6,791 nt of DNA from Acidobacteriota bacterium (GCA_021781255.1 JAJXXG010000834.1:1-6791), one strand, 5' to 3'; positions 1 to 5,915 are shown, counted from the stretch's first letter. Program-made: numbers and translations. Notes: a model not told the origin generated them from the sequence alone.

Positions 1-414
1 AAGGCGCTGGCTGCCTTTGAGAAGTTCCTGCCAACCGCTCCCCCTCAAGTGTTGGAGCGCTGCCGGATGTACATGCAGACGTGTCAGCGGCAGCTTGAGC
101 ACAGCGGACTGGCCTTCCTCACGCCAGAGGAGCAATTTGACTACGCGATCTCTCAGTTGAATGCGGGTTTTTTTGAGGAAGCCAGTGAACAGTTGCATAA
201 ACTCTTCTCCCGGCACCCGGAGGCCGATTACGCTCTCTACGGCCTTGCGGTCCTGGATTCCATTACCGGACGCGCCGAAGAGTGTCTCGAGCATCTCGGA
301 AGAGCCATCGCAATGAACCCCCGCAATCGTCTCCAGGCACGCTCGGACAACGACTTCCAGAGCATGGTGGACGATCCCAGGTTCACGGAACTGCTGTATC
401 CTGAGGTTCCGTAA
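1..414 (+). CDS. Tetratricopeptide-repeat protein, C-terminal part
   Basis: The reading frame is open from the first base, so the 5' end lies outside the window; 137 residues plus a TAA stop are visible. The translation is helical and TPR-like. A repeat begins near the window start (KALAAFEKFLP), and a clearer pair follows around residues 45-103, with FDYAISQLNAGFFEEASEQL, then YALYGLAVLDSITG and CLEHLGRAIAMNP. It ends with NDFQSMVDDPRFTELL, the capping motif often seen at the end of TPR proteins that count repeats per residue block. TPR proteins are scaffolds for protein-protein contacts, and nothing here names the partner. The next gene, yvcK, starts 26 bp downstream on the same strand, so the two are probably cotranscribed. 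A GTG at 49 is an internal valine codon and not a convincing start, because similarity to TPR helices continues upstream of it. Confidence 0.85.
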   Translation, partial: KALAAFEKFLPTAPPQVLERCRMYMQTCQRQLEHSGLAFLTPEEQFDYAISQLNAGFFEEASEQLHKLFSRHPEADYALYGLAVLDSITGRAEECLEHLGRAIAMNPRNRLQARSDNDFQSMVDDPRFTELLYPEVP

Positions 415-440
415 TCATCATTTCGGACTTCGCGCTCTCC

Positions 441-1508
441 TTGAATCCCTCGTCTCTCAATTCGGGTCCTTCACTCCATTCCAGCCAGCCGGAATCAACA
501 GACGGCACGGGAGCTCTGCGGGTTGTCGCCATGGGCGGCGGAACAGGGCTGTCCACGCTGTTGCGCGGCCTGCGCCGTCACGTTGCGCTGCCCGGCCTGC
601 CCTGCGCGGAGCCATGTCAGATCAGCGACCTCGCCGCCGTCGTAACCGTCACGGATGACGGTGGATCCTCGGGACGCCTGCGCAAAGACTTCAACATGCT
701 GCCTCCCGGCGACCTCCGCAACTGCATGGTCGCCCTCAGCGAAGAAGAGGATTTGCTGGTCAAGCTGTTCTCCCACCGCTTTCGCTCCGGCGACGCTCTG
801 GAAGGCCACAACTTCGGCAACCTCTTCGTCGCTGCTCTCACTGAAATCACCGGCGACTTTGGGCACGCGATTCAACTTGCCTCCAAGATCCTTGCCACGC
901 GGGGACGCATCTACCCCGTCACCACCACCAACACCACCTTGGTCGCCCACATGTCCAACGGATCGACGGTGCGCGGCGAAACCAACATCACGGCCAGCAA
1001 GCTGCGCATTGCAGAACTTGCCCTTGACCCGCCCGATGCTGCCGCTGTTCCCGAAACATTGGACGCCATCGAACGGGCCGATCTCATCACCGTCGGGCCT
1101 GGCTCCCTCTACACATCCCTCATCACCAATCTGCTCGTCCGCGGCATTCCTGAGGCCATCTCCAAGGCGCGCGGAGTCCGGGTTTTTATCTGCAACCTGA
1201 TGACGCAGGCCAATGAAAGTCTCGGCCTCACTGCATCGGAACACATCGAGCGCATCTACGAGCACACCCGTATCCCCATCTTCGACTACGCCATCGTCAA
1301 CACCGCGCCGTTTTCCCCCGCCACGCTCCAGCGCTATGCGCAGGAGAATGCAGCGCCAATCGTTGCCGACATCGAGCGCATTCAAGCGCTCGGTCTTCGC
1401 TGCGTTGCGGGCGATTTTGCACTGGAGGATCACGTGGTCCGGCACGCAACCAACCGGCTCGCATCGGCGTTGCTGACGGTGGCGCACTCCGCCGCCCGGC
1501 AGCCCTGA
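441..1508 (+). CDS. yvcK: YvcK / CofD-like protein (gluconeogenesis factor family, UPF0052)
   Basis: This 355-residue protein has the full set of YvcK/CofD-like motifs. These are GGGTGLS (residues 32-38, nucleotide-binding loop), TDDGGSSGRLR (71-81), PPGDLRNCMVALS (88-100), GHNFGNLF (122-129), GPGSLYTS (219-226) and CNLMTQ (251-256). In Bacillus and mycobacteria, YvcK homologues bind UDP-sugars and are needed for normal morphology and growth on gluconeogenic carbon sources. They are cytoplasmic and share a fold with the F420 enzyme CofD, but are not thought to make F420. The TTG at 441 is chosen because an in-frame stop at 402-404 limits the frame upstream and no ATG occurs before 531, which would cut off the first beta strand (RVVAMGGG). 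No clear Shine-Dalgarno precedes it, so the first 25 or so low-complexity residues may not all be translated. The protein is otherwise of normal family length and intact. Confidence 0.94.
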   Translation: MNPSSLNSGPSLHSSQPESTDGTGALRVVAMGGGTGLSTLLRGLRRHVALPGLPCAEPCQISDLAAVVTVTDDGGSSGRLRKDFNMLPPGDLRNCMVALSEEEDLLVKLFSHRFRSGDALEGHNFGNLFVAALTEITGDFGHAIQLASKILATRGRIYPVTTTNTTLVAHMSNGSTVRGETNITASKLRIAELALDPPDAAAVPETLDAIERADLITVGPGSLYTSLITNLLVRGIPEAISKARGVRVFICNLMTQANESLGLTASEHIERIYEHTRIPIFDYAIVNTAPFSPATLQRYAQENAAPIVADIERIQALGLRCVAGDFALEDHVVRHATNRLASALLTVAHSAARQP

Positions 1509-1607
1509 AGTACGCTCCCATCCAACAATGAATTCACTTCCCCTACTCTGCCCAACGGGGTAAAGTGTTGAAGGTCCTCACCGACGCCATTCCAGAAGGG
1601 AGAAGCG

Positions 1608-2096
1608 ATGACCCGATTCCGCTGTTTCATCGTCCTCGTAATTTGCATTGTGACCGCACAGACTCTCGCTCACGCACAGACAAAGAAGCCCGGCCTCTGG
1701 GAAATTACAACGACGATGACGTGGCAGCAGTCACCGTTTCCGCAGGGAATGAATCCCGGCGGCGGCCCGCACACCAGCCAGATCTGCGTCACACAGGCCC
1801 AGATCGATAAGTACGGCTCCGTTCCGCCCGAGGTCCACGGGGATTGCAAGATCTCGAACATCGTCAAGAAGACCGACGGCATGAGCGCGGAAATGGTCTG
1901 CACCGGTCACCTGCAGGGCAAGGGCGACATCACGGCCAGTTGGACCGATGCCGAACACTCCACCAGTAAGGTTCACTTTGTGGGCAACATGCAGATGGGC
2001 CCCAACGCCCAGCCCTTCGAGTGGACCGCCCAGAGCACTGCACTCTTCAAGAGCGCCGACTGCGGCAACGTCAAGCCTGTGCCGGACAGCCATTGA
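1608..2096 (+). CDS. Exported DUF3617 family protein
   Basis: This is a 162-residue protein with a Sec signal peptide: MTRFR, a hydrophobic stretch (CFIVLVICIVTAQTL), then AHA-QT as the likely cleavage site near residue 23. The mature part starts with KKPGLWEITTTM, the hallmark opening of DUF3617, and continues with the family's cysteine pattern (QICVTQAQ, GDCKIS, MVCTGH, SADCGN). The four cysteines could form two disulfides in the periplasm. The function of DUF3617 is not known; it is frequent in Acidobacteriota and Proteobacteria. The ATG is well supported by AAGGGAG at 1596-1602, five bases upstream. The gene lies 99 bp after yvcK, so it may have its own promoter, although none was clear enough to call. 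The methyltransferase-like gene begins 10 bp after its stop. Confidence 0.85.
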   Translation: MTRFRCFIVLVICIVTAQTLAHAQTKKPGLWEITTTMTWQQSPFPQGMNPGGGPHTSQICVTQAQIDKYGSVPPEVHGDCKISNIVKKTDGMSAEMVCTGHLQGKGDITASWTDAEHSTSKVHFVGNMQMGPNAQPFEWTAQSTALFKSADCGNVKPVPDSH

Positions 2097-2106
2097 GGCA
2101 TCTCCG

Positions 2107-3033
2107 ATGCAAAAGGTGAGTGGATCGTCTCCGGTTGAATCCTGGCCAGACAAGCTCGATTCCGAAGAGAAGCTTCAATCGATGCCCCTCGCGTTGCACA
2201 GACGCTTCTACGCCGATGAAATTCGTGTCATTGCCGGGCTTGAAGACCAGGCTTTAATCCGCGCATTGTCCACGGTGGCGCGAGAAGACTTCGTGGGCTC
2301 CCCACCGTGGAGGTACTCGTCCGGATTTTCCCTTGAGGCCGGCGCCTATCGCCTCACGAGCGATTGCCGGGACCTGTGTCACGATGTGTTTGTCTCTCTC
2401 AAGTCAAACGCCATTCTCAACAACGGACAGCCCAGCATCATCGCAAGACTGGTGCAAGCGCTCAATCTGCGCGCTGGAATGCACGTGATGCATGTGGGGT
2501 GCGGCACAGGGTATTACACCGCGACCATGGCCCACATGGTGGGTCCATCGGGAAGGGTCACTGCCGTTGAGGTCGATGAAGAGCTTGCTGGGCAGGCTCA
2601 AGCCAATCTGCGAGAACTCCCCCACGTTACGGTTGTCCATGCAGATGCTGCCAATCTTGCGCCCCACTCCCTCGATGCCGTTCTGATCAATGCCGGCCTT
2701 ACCAACATCCCTCTCGCATGGTTGAACTCGCTTGCGCAGGCCGGCGTGATGGTGGTTCCCATGCTTGTCGGCGTCGAAGCCTCTTCCTGCGATGCAATGG
2801 TCTTCCGTGTGGAGCGATCGTCGCAGGGCTTCAAGGCAGCGCCGCTCACCATGCTGACCATCTATCCGGCGGCCAGCCTGCAGGATGCATCGATGCGCTC
2901 GGCCTTATCCTCCGCCTGTGTCACCCGCGCAGTGCTTCGTGTGAAGTCGTTGAAGACCGCTGACCATCCAGCCGGTCCCGGATGCATCGCTCACACAACA
3001 GCTCTATGCCTCAGCACGGACCCGCCTGGCTAA
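2107..3033 (+). CDS. Protein-L-isoaspartate O-methyltransferase-like SAM-dependent methyltransferase
   Basis: This 308-residue protein resembles the PCMT family. An N-terminal helical region includes VAREDFVG (58-64 region), comparable to the 'PRE-FVP' element of PCMTs. QPSI (108-111) is followed by the Rossmann fold: motif I HVGCGTGYYTA (129-139), acidic VEVD ending strand 2 (154-157), HADA (178-181) and LDAVLINAGL (189-198). PCMTs use S-adenosylmethionine to methylate isoaspartyl residues in damaged proteins. This one departs from the usual GTGSGY form of motif I (GCGTGY here) and from the SQP motif, so its substrate may differ. The frame is open from 1948, but ATG 2107 is chosen because GAGG (2095-2098) lies eight bases upstream and an earlier start would run deep into the DUF3617 gene. 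The Shine-Dalgarno overlaps the upstream TGA stop, which indicates translational coupling. The C-terminal 30 residues include two cysteines and match nothing I recognise. Confidence 0.83.
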   Translation: MQKVSGSSPVESWPDKLDSEEKLQSMPLALHRRFYADEIRVIAGLEDQALIRALSTVAREDFVGSPPWRYSSGFSLEAGAYRLTSDCRDLCHDVFVSLKSNAILNNGQPSIIARLVQALNLRAGMHVMHVGCGTGYYTATMAHMVGPSGRVTAVEVDEELAGQAQANLRELPHVTVVHADAANLAPHSLDAVLINAGLTNIPLAWLNSLAQAGVMVVPMLVGVEASSCDAMVFRVERSSQGFKAAPLTMLTIYPAASLQDASMRSALSSACVTRAVLRVKSLKTADHPAGPGCIAHTTALCLSTDPPG

Positions 3034-3273
3034 GACCGTCCCGACGGAGACACGCCGATCCGAGCACGACGCGCACTACCGCGGTTCCATCGCCGAGTTC
3101 GAGAGAAGCGAACGGAGTTCAACCACGAACTTTGGTTGCCCCGGGTGCCTGGCCTTTGGGCGCCCGGGATTGCCGGAGCCGAGGTTCACCATGACGTCCG
3201 CGCAGCGAGCGGCTAGAAGCTGCCGTCAAGCCCCTCGCGCCAAACTTTTCTCTAACTCGCTCATTCCACTCGC
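3034..3273. other. Intergenic region with three consecutive hairpins
   Basis: I see no convincing gene here. Three inverted repeats lie close together: GTTCG/CGAAC (3097-3101 and 3109-3113), AGTTC/GAACT (3116-3120 and 3127-3131), and a strong 9-bp one, CCCGGGTGC/GCGCCCGGG (3140-3148 and 3160-3168), with an 11-base loop and one G-U pair. The last is not followed by a T run, so it is not a standard intrinsic terminator. It could still help end transcription of the methyltransferase gene, or be a dispersed palindromic repeat. Short frames such as 2982-3194 have no recognisable content. Confidence 0.4.
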
Positions 3274-3281
3274 AATTTTCC
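3274..3281. repeat. Target-site duplication, left copy (AATTTTCC)
   Basis: AATTTTCC directly abuts the left inverted repeat and is repeated exactly at 5451-5458, abutting the right one. Eight bases is the normal duplication length for the IS1595 family. The perfect match indicates a single, relatively recent insertion. Confidence 0.95.
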
Positions 3282-3305
3282 GGCAATAATATACTTGACG
3301 AATCA
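3282..3305 (+). repeat. Left terminal inverted repeat of the IS1595-type element
   Basis: It begins GGCAATAATATAC and ends TTGACGAATCA. It matches the reverse complement of 5427-5450 at every position except the third (C here, T at the other end). The inner part carries a TTGACG box. Confidence 0.95.
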
Positions 3306-3323
3306 GGGCGCTGGCGTGAGAAT
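3295..3323 (+). promoter_or_regulatory. Candidate promoter for the DUF3800 gene, -35 box inside the left inverted repeat
   Basis: TTGACG at 3295-3300 is followed after 17 bases by GAGAAT (3318-3323), which matches four of the six positions of TATAAT. Transcription would begin near 3330 and give a leader of about 65 bases before the preferred ATG at 3395. The -35 match is strong and the -10 is only fair. Confidence 0.5.
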
Positions 3324-3394
3324 GGCGGTGTGATGTGATCAATATTCGAGAAATCGGGGTATATTGTTCGCGTCCAGCGAGGCGACAATACTTC

Positions 3395-4255
3395 ATGCTT
3401 TTCAAGTTCTTTTGTGATGAGAGCCACGACTCGATCAATGTCAAGAAAAAGCCTGGCGATCCACCATTTGAACCGCGGAGCTACGTCGTCGGAGGAATGT
3501 TTGGAGACAAGGATTCGTGGAGTAAGGTTGAGACCGGATGGAAGCGAAAGAACGATTTAGAGGGGGTAGCGCGGTTCCACGCTACACATCTCAACGCTGG
3601 GACTTGGGAGTATGATGGATGGTCCAAACAGCGTCGTGTGGCCTACAGTAAGGAGATTCTGGAGATACTAAGGCGCAGGGGTAGGAGACTCCACGGTATT
3701 AGTGTTGGGCTTTTTGCCGACGAATATCGCAGGATCATCAGCTCAGAAGGACAGACGAAACTAGGGCACCCTTACTTGGTGTGCTTTAAAACAGTGGTGG
3801 CGCTGGTCGCCGGGCAAATGGATCATGCTAACTTTCCTGCTGAGGATCAAATTGAGGTGATACTTGATCGCAACGAGTTTGATTTAGAAGCTGTACGTCT
3901 GTTCTATGCGATGAAAGATGATCCTGGATTCGCCCATCGGCATCGTTTGGCTACCTGCACGCCGGGAAACTCTGATGATATTGTGCCACTTCAGGTGGCT
4001 GATTTTGTTGCATACGAGGCCATGAGGCTCATGCACGGAAAACGGTTGAGTGCTGATTTCAATATGCGCCCCTCTATGCAAGCAGTACTTGGAAGAATTG
4101 GGTTTCTAGGGCTGGCATTCGGATCAGAGACTTTAAACAGAATCAAAGACGATGTAGAAAAGTTACCTTCTACTCCAAACGGATTTTTCATTGTGCCGCC
4201 ATACATTGATGAGGAGGTTGGAAAAACGCTTGATCAGATTAAGCCGGGAATATGA
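3395..4255 (+). CDS. DUF3800 domain protein, IS passenger gene
   Basis: This is a 286-residue soluble protein with the DUF3800 layout. An acidic motif sits at the N-terminus (FFCDES, D8 and E9), followed by YVVGGMF (30-36), FHATHLNA (61-68), an acidic strand EVILDRNE (154-161) and the late hallmark PLQVADFVAYE (198-208, D203). DUF3800 proteins are predicted to have an RNase H-like fold with these acidic residues in the active site; no substrate is established. It has no signal peptide or membrane segment. A GTG at 3335 would add 20 residues, but the ATG at 3395 places the DES motif where the family usually has it and has GAGG 12 bases upstream. The gene lies wholly inside the IS, starting about 110 bp from the left end and running toward the transposase. 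It may assist or regulate transposition, or act on the host or rival elements; none of these is shown by the sequence. Confidence 0.85.
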   Translation: MLFKFFCDESHDSINVKKKPGDPPFEPRSYVVGGMFGDKDSWSKVETGWKRKNDLEGVARFHATHLNAGTWEYDGWSKQRRVAYSKEILEILRRRGRRLHGISVGLFADEYRRIISSEGQTKLGHPYLVCFKTVVALVAGQMDHANFPAEDQIEVILDRNEFDLEAVRLFYAMKDDPGFAHRHRLATCTPGNSDDIVPLQVADFVAYEAMRLMHGKRLSADFNMRPSMQAVLGRIGFLGLAFGSETLNRIKDDVEKLPSTPNGFFIVPPYIDEEVGKTLDQIKPGI

Positions 4256-4430
4256 AGCATTTGACGATGCCATGAGCCGAATTCTCCGCGCCGATCCTGC
4301 CAAGGTAAAGGCGCAGGTGGATGCAGGGATTCGAGAGCATAGCGCTGAACGCAAAGCCAAAGGGGAGCACAAGCGCGGGAGAAAGCCTAAGGCTTCAGCT
4401 TCGGGCCGCGCTTCAAGGTCGGAACACTAG
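4209..4430 (+). CDS. Small basic protein, second IS passenger gene
   Basis: This encodes 73 residues with no domain I can name with certainty. The middle, EYEAFDDAMSRILRADPAKVKAQ (split around residues 15-37), looks like a short helical segment, and the tail is rich in Lys, Arg and Ala (KAKGEHKRGRKPK), suggesting nucleic-acid binding or partial disorder. Similar small proteins, with an F-x2-hydrophobic-M start and a charged tail, commonly accompany IS1595-linked passenger genes in my recollection; this is family knowledge and not verified here. The start is uncertain. ATG 4209 lies inside the 3' end of the DUF3800 gene. GAGGAGG at 4211-4217 would better serve a TTG at 4230, and ATG 4272 is a further option. 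The overlap suggests translational coupling to DUF3800. Its TAG stop (4428-4430) overlaps the transposase stop on the other strand. Confidence 0.6.
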   Translation: MRRLEKRLIRLSREYEAFDDAMSRILRADPAKVKAQVDAGIREHSAERKAKGEHKRGRKPKASASGRASRSEH

Positions 4431-5401
4431 AAACTCGTTTCTCCCACCTTGCCGGTTACCTCCGCATAAGTAAGCCGCTTGCCTACGGCTTGCATGAGGA
4501 CGGCAGCGAAACGGTCTGCATCAGTGAGTGGATTGTCCTTGGTTGCGCGAGTGTTGAAACGGAAAACCTGTTCGGAGACGTAACGATCAAGATGGAACGG
4601 TTCGACAGCAACGTAGGTTCCCTTCAGGCTCCGCTTCAGGAGACTCCAGAAATTCTCAATGCCCTGGGTGTGGACCTGTCCGCGAACATACTCTTGCATG
4701 TGGTTCACGGTTTCATGGATGAAGTCCTTCGCTGCAAGTGTTTCGTATCCGCGCCATTGGTCAGTGTAGACGGTCGATTTCTTTTCGACGTTCTCAAGGA
4801 TTGCGTTCTGCAAAGTCTCGCGGTTCACGTTCGGCACAACGTGCGCGCGAACTTGGCGAGTTTCCCGATCCCGCATTCCCATGACAGCGGTTTTGGTCGA
4901 AGGAGAGTTTCCTGCGGTCGGCAATCCGTGGAACTTCGCACGAACCTTAGAACGATGCATGTTGCTAATCCTGCCGCCGACGAAAGTCTCATCCACTTCG
5001 ACAGGTCCACCCATCTTCACAAGAGAGCCGTTCTTCATGGCCTCACGAATACGGTGAAGCATGAACCATGCGGTTTTCTGAGTGACGCCCAAAGCGCGGG
5101 AAATTTCGTAGCTGCTGATGCCGTTCTTCGCAGCCGCAATCATCCACACTGCCGGGAGCCATTTCTCAAGGCCCAGGGGCGAATCCTCGAAGATGGTTCC
5201 CACTTTGACGGTGAACTGGCGCTTGGCATGGGCGCTCTTGCATTGCCATTTCTTTTGAGCCCGCAAGTACGCAGGGTCTTTGCGGCCACAGGTGGGGCAA
5301 ACGACACCTTCAGGCCAACGGCTATCCACCATGTATTTCAGGCAGTTGTCCGCATTGCTGAAGTAGATAATCGCGTCTTGAAGGGTCTTTGGGGCTTTCA
5401 T
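4427..5401 (-). CDS. IS1595-family transposase (ISXO2-like DDE domain)
   Basis: The transposase is intact at 324 residues. An N-terminal zinc ribbon is seen as C35-x2-C38 and C54-x3-H58, followed by TVKVGTIFEDSPLGLEKW, typical of IS1595. A helix-turn-helix lies at about 92-118 (ISSYEISRALGVTQKTAWFM). The ISXO2-like catalytic domain has D137 (VEVDETFVGGR), D214 (VYTDQWRGY) and E249 (GIENFWSLLKR), with K256 seven residues later, giving a DDE-K arrangement. It cuts and joins the element's ends. The frame is open back to 5452, inside the inverted repeat, but the ATG at 5399-5401 (MKAPKTLQDA) is the natural start, because it gives the usual family N-terminus and sits just after a promoter. AGGA lies four bases upstream. 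The gene converges with the passenger genes, and its stop shares a CTAG with that of the small protein. Confidence 0.95.
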   Translation of the reverse strand: MKAPKTLQDAIIYFSNADNCLKYMVDSRWPEGVVCPTCGRKDPAYLRAQKKWQCKSAHAKRQFTVKVGTIFEDSPLGLEKWLPAVWMIAAAKNGISSYEISRALGVTQKTAWFMLHRIREAMKNGSLVKMGGPVEVDETFVGGRISNMHRSKVRAKFHGLPTAGNSPSTKTAVMGMRDRETRQVRAHVVPNVNRETLQNAILENVEKKSTVYTDQWRGYETLAAKDFIHETVNHMQEYVRGQVHTQGIENFWSLLKRSLKGTYVAVEPFHLDRYVSEQVFRFNTRATKDNPLTDADRFAAVLMQAVGKRLTYAEVTGKVGETSF

Positions 5402-5408
5402 GATCCTA

Positions 5409-5437
5409 AGTATGCCAAAATAAAGTTGATTCGTCAA
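5409..5437 (-). promoter_or_regulatory. Promoter of the transposase gene, overlapping the right inverted repeat
   Basis: On the minus strand, TTGACG (5437-5432, inside the inverted repeat) is followed after exactly 17 bases by CATACT (5414-5409), five of six matches to each sigma70 box. The transposase ATG begins only eight bases beyond the -10 box. The predicted transcript therefore starts at or very near the start codon and may be leaderless. Confidence 0.7.
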
Positions 5438-5450
5438 GTATATTATTACC
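5427..5450 (-). repeat. Right terminal inverted repeat of the IS1595-type element
   Basis: Read on the minus strand from 5450, it begins GGTAATAATATAC and ends TTGACGAATCA, a 23/24 match to the left end. It carries the -35 box of the transposase promoter. Confidence 0.95.
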
Positions 5451-5458
5451 AATTTTCC
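5451..5458. repeat. Target-site duplication, right copy (AATTTTCC)
   Basis: This is an exact copy of 3274-3281, directly next to the right inverted repeat. Removing the IS and one copy would rejoin the original chromosome at this point. Confidence 0.95.
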
Positions 5459-5855
5459 CCAAGCCGTTTTGCAGTCTAATTCCCCTCAAACGCGCACAAT
5501 AGAACCATGCCGCAATCCTCGCGCCAACTCGATCCATCTCCGGCCCGTCCGGCCCTGCCCCGCCGGACACCCCCCTCCCCCCCCTGCAGTATTTTTCTTT
5601 TCGACACATTCCTTGCATGTTTTTGCCTCGCCGGCTTTCTCTTTTCTTCGCCTGCAGCCGAAAAAAGAAAAATACCCACCCCCCCTGCATCACTTTTTTC
5701 CACAGAAAGTTTGCACAAAAGCCTGACTTCAAAATCCGACCAATTGAGTCCGAATTTGCTTCATGCCTGCCGTCACGCTGCCGCTTCAATCTGTTCAATA
5801 GAAATCAACCTGCGAATCGACAGGCCTTCCGCATCGGAGATTCAAAGGGATTGCG
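5459..5855. other. Non-coding chromosomal stretch between the IS and the tRNA-Leu fragment
   Basis: I see no credible gene. The sequence is pyrimidine-rich, with C runs near 5572-5584 and 5678-5685, T-rich tracts, and CCTGCAG at both 5583-5589 and 5651-5657. Open frames here, for example one from the ATG at 5507, have low-complexity translations rich in Pro and Ser and run through the tRNA fragment, so they are rejected. Before the IS inserted, this segment continued directly from 3273. Confidence 0.6.
5589..5675. repeat. 13-bp perfect inverted repeat with a long loop
   Basis: GTATTTTTCTTTT (5589-5601) is the exact reverse complement of AAAAGAAAAATAC (5663-5675). The 61-base spacer is pyrimidine-rich. 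Each arm is adjacent to a C-rich run followed by CTGCA. It could be a recombination scar, a remnant of a small mobile element or a regulatory structure; the sequence does not decide. Confidence 0.55.
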
Positions 5856-5915
5856 TGGTGCCCGGAGGGAGACTTGAACCCCCACGGAGGGTAAGCTCCT
5901 GCGGATTTTAAGTCC
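5856..5915 (-). tRNA. Truncated tRNA-Leu(UAA), 3' half only; probable integrase attachment site
   Basis: On the minus strand this reads GGA, the anticodon loop CTTAAAA (anticodon TAA), the 3' anticodon strand TCCGC, and a long class II variable arm with GGAG/CTCC pairing. A T arm follows (GGGGG, loop TTCAAGT, CTCCC), then the 3' acceptor strand TCCGGGC, discriminator A and encoded CCA (5856-5858). That is the normal 3' half of a leucine tRNA. Beyond 5915 the sequence has neither a D arm nor a proper GCCCGGA 5' strand, and only GGA of the 5' anticodon strand matches. It therefore cannot work as a tRNA. Site-specific integrases commonly recombine in the anticodon-to-3'-end part of tRNA genes, leaving such a displaced fragment at the far end of the island. 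The orientation places the island to the right and the chromosome to the left. Confidence 0.85.

Larger units (their letters stand above)
3282..5450. mobile_element. Complete IS1595-family insertion sequence with DUF3800 passenger genes
   Basis: The element is 2,169 bp, bounded by 24-bp inverted repeats starting with GG (23 of 24 positions match when the right end is reverse-complemented) and flanked by perfect 8-bp direct repeats. It carries an intact IS1595-type transposase on the minus strand, next to the right end. Two plus-strand passenger genes run from the left end toward it: a DUF3800 protein and a small basic protein. IS1595-family elements are about 0.7-1.1 kb when they carry only a transposase, and some subgroups are known to carry passengers; the extra kilobase here is accounted for by the two extra genes. 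All frames are open, so the element may be active. The DUF3800 gene looks less GC-rich than the flanking chromosome, in keeping with a foreign origin. The precise IS1595 subgroup cannot be set without comparison to reference elements. Confidence 0.93.

Noticed and set aside
495..1487. 330-codon minus-strand open frame opposite yvcK
   Set aside because: Its translation is low-complexity and unlike any family, while the plus strand carries a clear full-length YvcK. It is an antisense shadow of GC-rich codons.
1531..1570. Terminator or regulatory hairpin after yvcK (CCCC/GGGG pairing)
   Set aside because: The stem is only four bases with a bulge and there is no T run; too weak to call.
3140..3168. 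Intrinsic terminator for the methyltransferase gene
   Set aside because: The hairpin is strong but is followed by ATTGCCGG and not a T run.
3119..3427. 102-codon minus-strand frame
   Set aside because: It crosses the left end and target duplication of the IS, so it cannot be a conserved gene, and its translation is unrecognisable.
5402..5452. Longer transposase start at 5452
   Set aside because: The added 17 residues would be encoded by the inverted repeat and promoter; ATG 5399-5401 matches the family N-terminus.
4490..5479. 329-codon plus-strand open frame opposite the transposase
   Set aside because: The minus strand encodes all transposase motifs. The plus frame has no recognisable content and crosses the IS boundary.
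5507..5911. 134-codon plus-strand frame between the IS and the tRNA fragment
   Set aside because: The translation is Pro/Ser-rich and low-complexity, has no domain, and runs through the tRNA-Leu sequence.
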